Below, piece by piece: positions 58,110 to 64,000 of a stretch of 64,000 bases of DNA. The position numbers were made by a program, and so were the translations under genes. Source of the stretch: Datnioides undecimradiatus (lineage: Eukaryota; Chordata; Actinopteri; Lobotiformes; Datnioididae); the NCBI GenBank assembly GCA_008933995.1, contig WARS01000015.1:4762173-4826172 (forward strand). The letters run 5' to 3'. The notes below the pieces were generated by a model. The model had not been told where the DNA came from and ran no database searches. It saw only the letters and a program-made list of their open reading frames with translations. Positions within the stretch are counted from its first letter, which is position 1; each line of letters begins with the position of its first letter.

Positions 58110-59054
58110 CACAGGTCTTTGGTTGGGCCATTCACCAAATTGATCCACCATGTTAGCACAAACTTGTTGAGAAAGTTAAACTATCTCAGTGGCGTGCTGG
58201 GTACAAAAACTTCCCAAAGTGAAATCTCACTGTCTTGCTTTGCCTGTGACTCACACAAACCTACGGAATATGTGCACTGCAGGCGTTCCCTCTGAAAAGG
58301 TCAGCTCCATGAATGGTCTGCATACATTTAATGTAGAGTTTCATGTTTTATACTCTTTATGCTGTATTTTATAAAAGGAAGTTACCTAATGAATATAATA
58401 TATTTTGTGCACTTAAGCCCAGAGATGTGTGAGCTACAATTTCACTAATAAGCAATCCTCTCACCTATTTTCCTTTCCAAAATACAATCATGCATCTTCC
58501 AAATTCAAGTTTCCCTCTCGTTTTAATCCCTTGTTTCGTTCAAACTAAATAAAATAAAACTTACCAAAACCATCTTGGTTAGTTTTACCACTGTTTCAGT
58601 AATCAGCATCACCCTTTGTTCAGTTGAAATACATGCGTAATTCACACAGATGTGGAATATTCTGGTTTTACATGGTGTTTTCTCCACATTGCTTAAACAA
58701 CAATCTATCATAGCAGCTCTTGCTCATTCTTTGGAGGCAGATCATTATATTAGTAAAAAACACCCCCAAAATCACCAGAAAATGAACAACTGATGATGAA
58801 CAAATGACTGAAATCCAATATATTTGTCCAATTACCCGACCCTAACTGGCACAGTCAAATGGTGATGTCACTCCAACTCCCTGGCTCTTTGCATCATCAC
58901 AGCCCCAGCTGGTCTGACTTGAATAGACTGTGCATCACAGAGTCACTCAAACTCTACCTCATATGTAGTGCCCCAGGCACTTAAAACCAGCTTCACAAAA
59001 AGTCAAACAACCAGATTTATATTTAGCTTCATAAAAAAAAAAAGTGTTACCTTA

Positions 59055-59240
59055 GGTTGTCTGCAGCTCAGGAGGTAGCGCAGGTTGTCCACTAATCACA
59101 CGGTCGGTGGTTTGATCCCCAGCTCTTCCTGCCCACATGTCGAAGTGTCCCTGGTTGGGTCAGCTTGCTGCCATTGGTGTGTTAAAGTGCTGTAAAAAAG
59201 CAGCCATTTGCCACTTTGATGATCAGTGGGTTTGCAGCAG
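59055..59240 (+). mobile_element. tRNA-derived SINE fragment
   Basis: The head keeps both RNA polymerase III promoter boxes of a tRNA-like SINE: CAGCTCAGGAG (A box, 59064-59074) and GGTTTGATCC (B box, 59109-59118), 34 bases apart as in tRNA genes. Body blocks CACATGTCGAAGTGTCC and GCCATTGGTGTGTTAAAGTG match an abundant percomorph SINE as I recall it (GTCTGTAGCTCAGGAGGTAGAG then GTCGTCCACTAATC). The tail is truncated or too diverged: the usual AAAAGCGCTATATAA ending is not recognisable. The B box is mutated at one position (T for C). No internal gene; probably inactive. Confidence 0.8.
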
Positions 59241-60924
59241 GATCTGAACCTGTGTTTTTGCCTTGACAGTGCCTCTTGATTTCACCCACTGGGGTTTTGA
59301 AAGAGGTTTTGAGCCCTGACAACATTTTGTGAAAGTGATTGACTCAAATAAATGACTGTAATAGTATTACAAAATTTCCTAATTATAAGACAGGGTGTAA
59401 ATTGGATGTTGATGAAGTGAGGAAGCACCTTTGTGCTGGGACAAATAACCAACCTACCTGAGGGTGTGAATGTGTCAGAGAACAGTATCCAGAGGGGAGC
59501 AGGTGAGAGATGAATACATCTGGTCCTGGTACAGCCGACCTCTCATGCACACACAGATCTGCACAATGCACCAAAAGTTGTAGCCTTGTAGCACATACTT
59601 GGGGCTGTTATCTCCAGATGGCTTAACATTATATTGACAACTCTCCCACCTTGGTTCACTTATTTAATTTAAAAAAAATCACTTTACCAGGGATGAAAAT
59701 ATCCTAAATTTACACAAGTGTGTACGGTCTGGCCTTGAGATATGAAAAATACTGCAGAGAAAAGCTCTGCAGAAAAGTAGTGCTCCTACAGTATACATTC
59801 TTTGCACAACCCGATAAATTTAAAGTAACATTAAACTGCCAGAGAGAAAGATGAAGTGAATAATATTATGAAAAATAATCCAGCATGTTCTATGTGAATA
59901 ACAGGACATGTGTGTTTGGGAATCTGGATTTGTGCACTGTTTATTATGTGCAGTATTAATTATTCTTGTGCAACTGTCATTGTCGAACCATCTAAGACAG
60001 CTATGTAACACAGTGAATGGAAATCTACATGTGCTAAAAACACGAGGCAATCCAGTCTTCTTGCACTAAGTATGAACCACTAAGAGCAACACGACCTGAT
60101 ATGAAGACAGATGTAGAAGATTTGTGCGTGAGCAAGACTATTGAGTCCTCACACACCATTTACACATCAGGGTTTGAGCTAATGATGGTCAAATGTGCAC
60201 AAAATATAGTCAGAGCTAATTGATGACAGCAACTTATGCGCATCCTAAATCAGCAGATCAAATCATGCCAAATATAGAGGTACATATTTGAATTTTATAT
60301 CCTACACTTACATGTGTCCGATGTAAGATGTGAAGATGTAATGACTGCACATGTCCTACTATTACTACTCAAACTAATGAGGCAAAGGGCCTTATTTGGG
60401 AAGGTTGTGAATAAAGTTTTCTGCATTACAGATACTGAATAGCAATACTTCACTGAGTTTTAAGTAAGCACAAACATAACTTCATCTTTTATCAGCTTTC
60501 TATGGTGGTAGTTAACACTCTGCTACAGAACAGTGAATTCACCTTTGCCTTTACTGCTTTTTGGTTGTTTTTTTTGTCACTAGCAGCCATTATACCTTTC
60601 TCTCATGCCTCCCTCCACTTGATAGCCACTTTCCAGTTCTCTGAAGGAATAGACCAAGCAACATTGAAAAGCCCACCTCAGGCAAAGTCACCAGTGTTGC
60701 CACACACCAGCGCTGCGCCACTCCCATGGTGACACATAATGATAATGTTTTATGAAACTGAGCTGCTTAAGCAATAGGTGCTATTTGAAGGCATCAGCAT
60801 TTGGACAATCCACTGCCTTGACTCTCTAAAGAGACCCAGTGCTCTTGTGAAACACTGTTATCAGCGCCATTGGTAGGAATAGTTAAGTCACTGCAATGTA
60901 CTCCTCACAGCCCTGCTCCGCATC

Positions 60925-60937
60925 GTTGCTAGGTAAC
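60925..60937 (+). promoter_or_regulatory. RFX-like motif
   Basis: GTTGCTAGGTAAC resembles the core of the perfect palindrome at 5396-5410, with one substitution. It lies in a repeat-free block. Confidence 0.3.
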
Positions 60938-61822
60938 ATGTAGTTTCTTGGCAGCTGAAATGTTGTTCAACATCTCAGCGTGGTGATGTTGGGGGAGAAA
61001 GTGTTACATATTTGCAACACTTCCTGTTCAAGAGAAGAGGTAACAGCATGGCGCCCACAGCATAAACTGGCCAAATTCTCTCAATTACTGAATCTGACAG
61101 CCACTTTTATTTTTTTGTTTTAGAAAAGGAGCAACAGAGTGTGGTGCACAGTACTGCCTGACCAAAGTATCTCCATCGGTGGCTTGAGTCTTATGAGAGC
61201 ATTATAAATCTAGACTATGGTAATAGAGTGGCCAGCCTCTCAGGCCTGAAAATGACTTATTATGTGTCAGTATTTTTTTCCTTCCTCTTCAAGGTATTTT
61301 GGCTTGAAGTGTAAATAATTAATTTCCCTATTTAAAGAGCGTCATGTTTGATTTATAACCACAGAGGCGCAGCGAGGTGACTGTATAGGGGTGGCATTCA
61401 CTTCTGAATGACAGAAACACCTTCATTCTGAACTGGGAAAGAATATGGAAAAGAAACTGCAGAGGAATATAGAATAACAGTTTCTATGAAGGCTGTATTC
61501 ACAGTGGAAATAAAAATGTAAACATAACCTTTGTTCTCAAAATGTAGATACAAAAGGAGAAACTGTACCTAACGTGATTAATTTTCACAGCATAGGTTAC
61601 GGATAGATTTATAGTTTAACCTTTAAGAGCTAAAAGTATGATAATAAAGCTCTCAACAAAAGCACAGCAGCATGTTTTTTTGTGATGTATAATGCTCATA
61701 GTGTAAAAACCCGCAGAGTGAGTATACGTAATGTTGAGCATCATTTGAAACTGGTTGTTCTTATAGGTGTCAGAGCAGTGAAGTCATCATATCAGGAACA
61801 TGTTTTCACAGTTCATTAGCCC

Positions 61823-61960
61823 ATACAGTATGAGTCTGGTTAACTGTATAGTCATATAGTGAAGTGGCTTATACAATACAGCATGGGTCTGGTTTTATTA
61901 TATACCCACATATGCAGAAGTAGCTTGGCTTTGGACAACTCAGACAATACAGTATGAGTC
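61823..61960 (+). repeat. Three spaced copies of an ATACAGYATGRGTC word
   Basis: ATACAGTATGAGTCTGGTT (61823-61841), ATACAGCATGGGTCTGGTT (61876-61894) and ATACAGTATGAGTC (61947-61960) are spaced by 53 and 71 bases, with partial similarity in between. This looks like a degenerate long-period tandem repeat. Confidence 0.65.
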
Positions 61961-62489
61961 ACTTCATAGAAAATACACTTAACAACAATGACTTCACCTA
62001 CAGTTTAATCATGTCTACCACTCACTCAGACATGAAAGGCAAGCAAAGCAAAAGTGACAGGTTCCTAACCTTCTGCCTGCTCAGTAAATGGTGAAGTTGA
62101 CTTGCCTGCAGCTGATTTGATTGCAGCAAAATGATCAAGGTGTCCCTCTTCCAGAGTTCACAGGCTCTTCTCTCTCTGTGGAACCTCAGCCTGAATTTCC
62201 AGAGACTCATCTGTGTCATTTCACAAACTGACCTATCACGGCAAGACAGTATGGGGGTGTGAAGATGTTTGACTTCATTGTTTGCAGAGGCAGAAATAGA
62301 GGACAAAAATACTGGCCAAATGGCTAAAATTAGCAGTAGTGAATGTGGCCCGAAAGGCTTGTCGTGAACTAATGAGCTGATTTTGAAGTTATGGAGCTAA
62401 TGTGGTGCATAATTGCTGAACTATCATGTTGATACACAAGACAGAAACTTTCCACACACAACTTTTGAGTGCCCTCATTGGGGTTTATG

Positions 62490-62508
62490 CCAAGCCAGGC
62501 TGGCTTGG
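62490..62508. other. Perfect 19-bp palindrome
   Basis: CCAAGCCAG and CTGGCTTGG flank a central G as exact reverse complements. The TTGGC-type half sites resemble nuclear factor I sites, but the spacing differs from the NFI consensus. Confidence 0.7.
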
Positions 62509-62816
62509 TGTTCATGCCAATTCTGGGGATGTTCTGGGTTAGCTGAGCCCCCTCCCCACCCCAATCTTATCTGCTCCTTACTGTATCTCCACAAATACAG
62601 TAAAATGTTCTGGGTAGGTTTACATTTATCTTCTTTAAACTCAATCCTTCTTGTTCCTTGTTCTTTACCATAGCTACCTGCTCTGCCTCCTTCTTCTTTT
62701 TCTGGCTCTTTTTGTCTTCTTTGCCTTTTTCTTCTGTAACAGAACAGTTGCCAAACATGATGCCTCTCTACAAGTCTGTCCAGAGAGGGAAGTGATTCAC
62801 TGAAGGTCAGCCCTTA

Positions 62817-62832
62817 TCTCTCTCTCTCTCTG
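62817..62832. repeat. (CT)8 microsatellite
   Basis: Uninterrupted CT run of about 16 bases. Confidence 0.9.
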
Positions 62833-63272
62833 TCTGCTCTCTATTCTCACATCCAGTGTGACCATACTCACACACATACACACACCCTCACACACAGCGT
62901 TCAGATTATAACTAGTTTCAGATGGGGGCTTTGAAGCCGTGGCAAGCTGGCTTTCTTTCATCCCGGCATTGACTCATGTTCCATTTTCATAATTTGGTAA
63001 TTTCATGAATATGTAATGTCTTCCTGTTGACCTGACTAATGTGAAGTAGACACACTGACACACACGCACACTTGAGGGTTGATGCCCAACCTGAGCCCAG
63101 TTGGACCTTGCAGGAGCAACATAAAAACATAATGCTTGTTGGGACAGACTCTGATGAACTCGGGCTGAGTTTAGACAAAGTATTGTAGCTGAACTGTAGC
63201 GCAGATTTTCTCAAAGAAATGAGGGAGAAATTCTAGAAAAACTGAGATCAAATCACAGGCAATTGCATATAT

Positions 63273-63315
63273 ATATCCCACTTTGGAAAGTGGGATATTT
63301 TTTTTTTTTTTTTTT
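63273..63315 (+). other. Perfect 12-bp hairpin followed by T18
   Basis: ATATCCCACTTT and AAAGTGGGATAT are exact reverse complements separated by only GG (63273-63298), and T18 follows at once (63298-63315). A strong stem next to a T tract resembles a transcription-terminator layout. In a vertebrate it could equally be an RNA polymerase III end or a relic of mobile-element termini. No upstream polymerase III gene was found. Confidence 0.75.
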
Positions 63316-64000
63316 CATAAGTCCGATGAGTTGAATATTTAATCTTCTCCTTCACTTAATAGCTTTTAGCTTCTGGAGAACACCACAACCCAATATACAA
63401 TAAATGAGCCAATGTAACCTCTAAGATTTACACCCAAAACAACATGTTAAAAAAAACATGTTTTAATGCATTCATGTATTCAGCTGTCAGTGTTGCTTGG
63501 GCCTTTTAGTGTATTTTGCTGAACTGGAGCCACTTCTACAGTAAAGTAACTGATGAAACTTTAAACATACTCAATGTCAATATGACAAAAAGCTCAGGAA
63601 ATGTGCTTTATCCAGTTATGGAGATTACTTGCATTATCATTTTAATGCTTTGGTGGTCAGCTTCTCATCGCTGATATAATCAGTGTCAACGACAAAGACA
63701 TCCTTTAATCAAGGAAAGGGCTGATGGGAAAAATATGATGAGAGTACAACAAAGAAAATAAGCACATGGACACAAGACACATGGAAGGAAATTCAAAAGG
63801 AAAGATTAGATGATTCATCTTATGTGAAGCAGGAAATTATAACTTCTTCAAGTGCAGAAAGAGAGTAAAAGCAAAAGGGTCAATAGGAGTAAAATGTAAA
63901 AGGACAAAGGAGTGAGTATGTTCCTTTGTGTTGAGGAAGGAGGAACTGCCACACGACAACAGCAAACAGTGATGCTGTATGATTTTGAAAAAAGAGGGTG
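63316..64000. other. Non-coding stretch, no recognised feature
   Basis: A+T-rich unique-looking sequence becoming purine-rich towards the end of the window. No coding or repeat signal that I can support. Confidence 0.5.

Larger units (their letters stand above)
57369..59050. other. Non-coding stretch containing two X-box motifs
   Basis: Apart from the RFX-like motifs, it is unique-looking sequence. The 158-codon minus-strand frame at 57683-58159 has no domain and is not called. Confidence 0.45.
59241..63272. other. Non-coding stretch with small motifs
   Basis: Unique-looking sequence holding an X-box-like GTTGCTAGGTAAC at 60925-60937, three spaced ATACAGTATGAGTC-like words (61823-61960), a 19-base palindrome (62490-62508), a CT-rich patch (62640-62740) and a CT microsatellite at 62817-62832. 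No gene recognised. Confidence 0.45.

Noticed and set aside
57683..58159. 158-codon open frame on the minus strand, longest in the window
   Set aside because: No domain or promoter context; it spans non-coding motifs on the other strand and looks like chance.
59064..59118. Functional tRNA gene
   Set aside because: A and B boxes are present, but the arms do not form a proper cloverleaf and the body matches a SINE.

Overview
The window looks like vertebrate, most likely teleost (percomorph-type), intergenic or long-intron DNA. It is visibly A+T-rich and CpG-poor. It has many long (CA)n/(TG)n microsatellites and no prokaryotic-style gene packing. No open reading frame reads like a conserved host protein; the open frames are short, and many are translated simple repeats. 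The strongest support for a fish source is a set of decayed interspersed repeats I recognise from teleost genomes: a Tc1-like transposase relic, a PiggyBac-like transposase relic, a tRNA-derived SINE and several non-autonomous families. Class names rest on recalled consensus sequences, because no database search was possible.

Layout. 0-4.2 kb is featureless. At 4.93-5.46 kb two copies of one repeat family face each other, and the longer copy carries a perfect RFX/X-box-like palindrome. 5.8-6.6 kb is a long pyrimidine-rich stretch. 7.9-8.2 kb is a possible repeat with a perfect hairpin. 9.6-9.8 kb and 12.0-14.5 kb are microsatellite-dense; between them lies the Tc1-like relic (10.57-11.43 kb). 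At 12.3 kb a short GC-rich patch holds inverted GATA motifs beside a CACCC-type box. 15.8-16.05 kb, 28.07-28.43 kb and 40.24-40.44 kb are further old teleost repeats; 41.04-41.64 kb is the PiggyBac relic (minus strand); 59.06-59.24 kb is the SINE. The long gaps hold several unique-looking blocks rich in homeodomain-type ATTA motifs, marked as low-confidence candidate conserved non-coding elements.

The most gene-like host signal is at 51.6-51.75 kb: a TATA-like box, a short leader, an ATG opening a hydrophobic signal-peptide-like stretch, and an in-frame GTGAGT splice donor. It could be the first exon of a small secreted protein, but no convincing downstream exon was found.

No complete protein-coding gene, rRNA, functional tRNA or CRISPR array could be supported. 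The window is best read as non-coding sequence made of old mobile-element remains, simple repeats and possible regulatory elements. Nothing in it amounts to a demonstrated new biological system.
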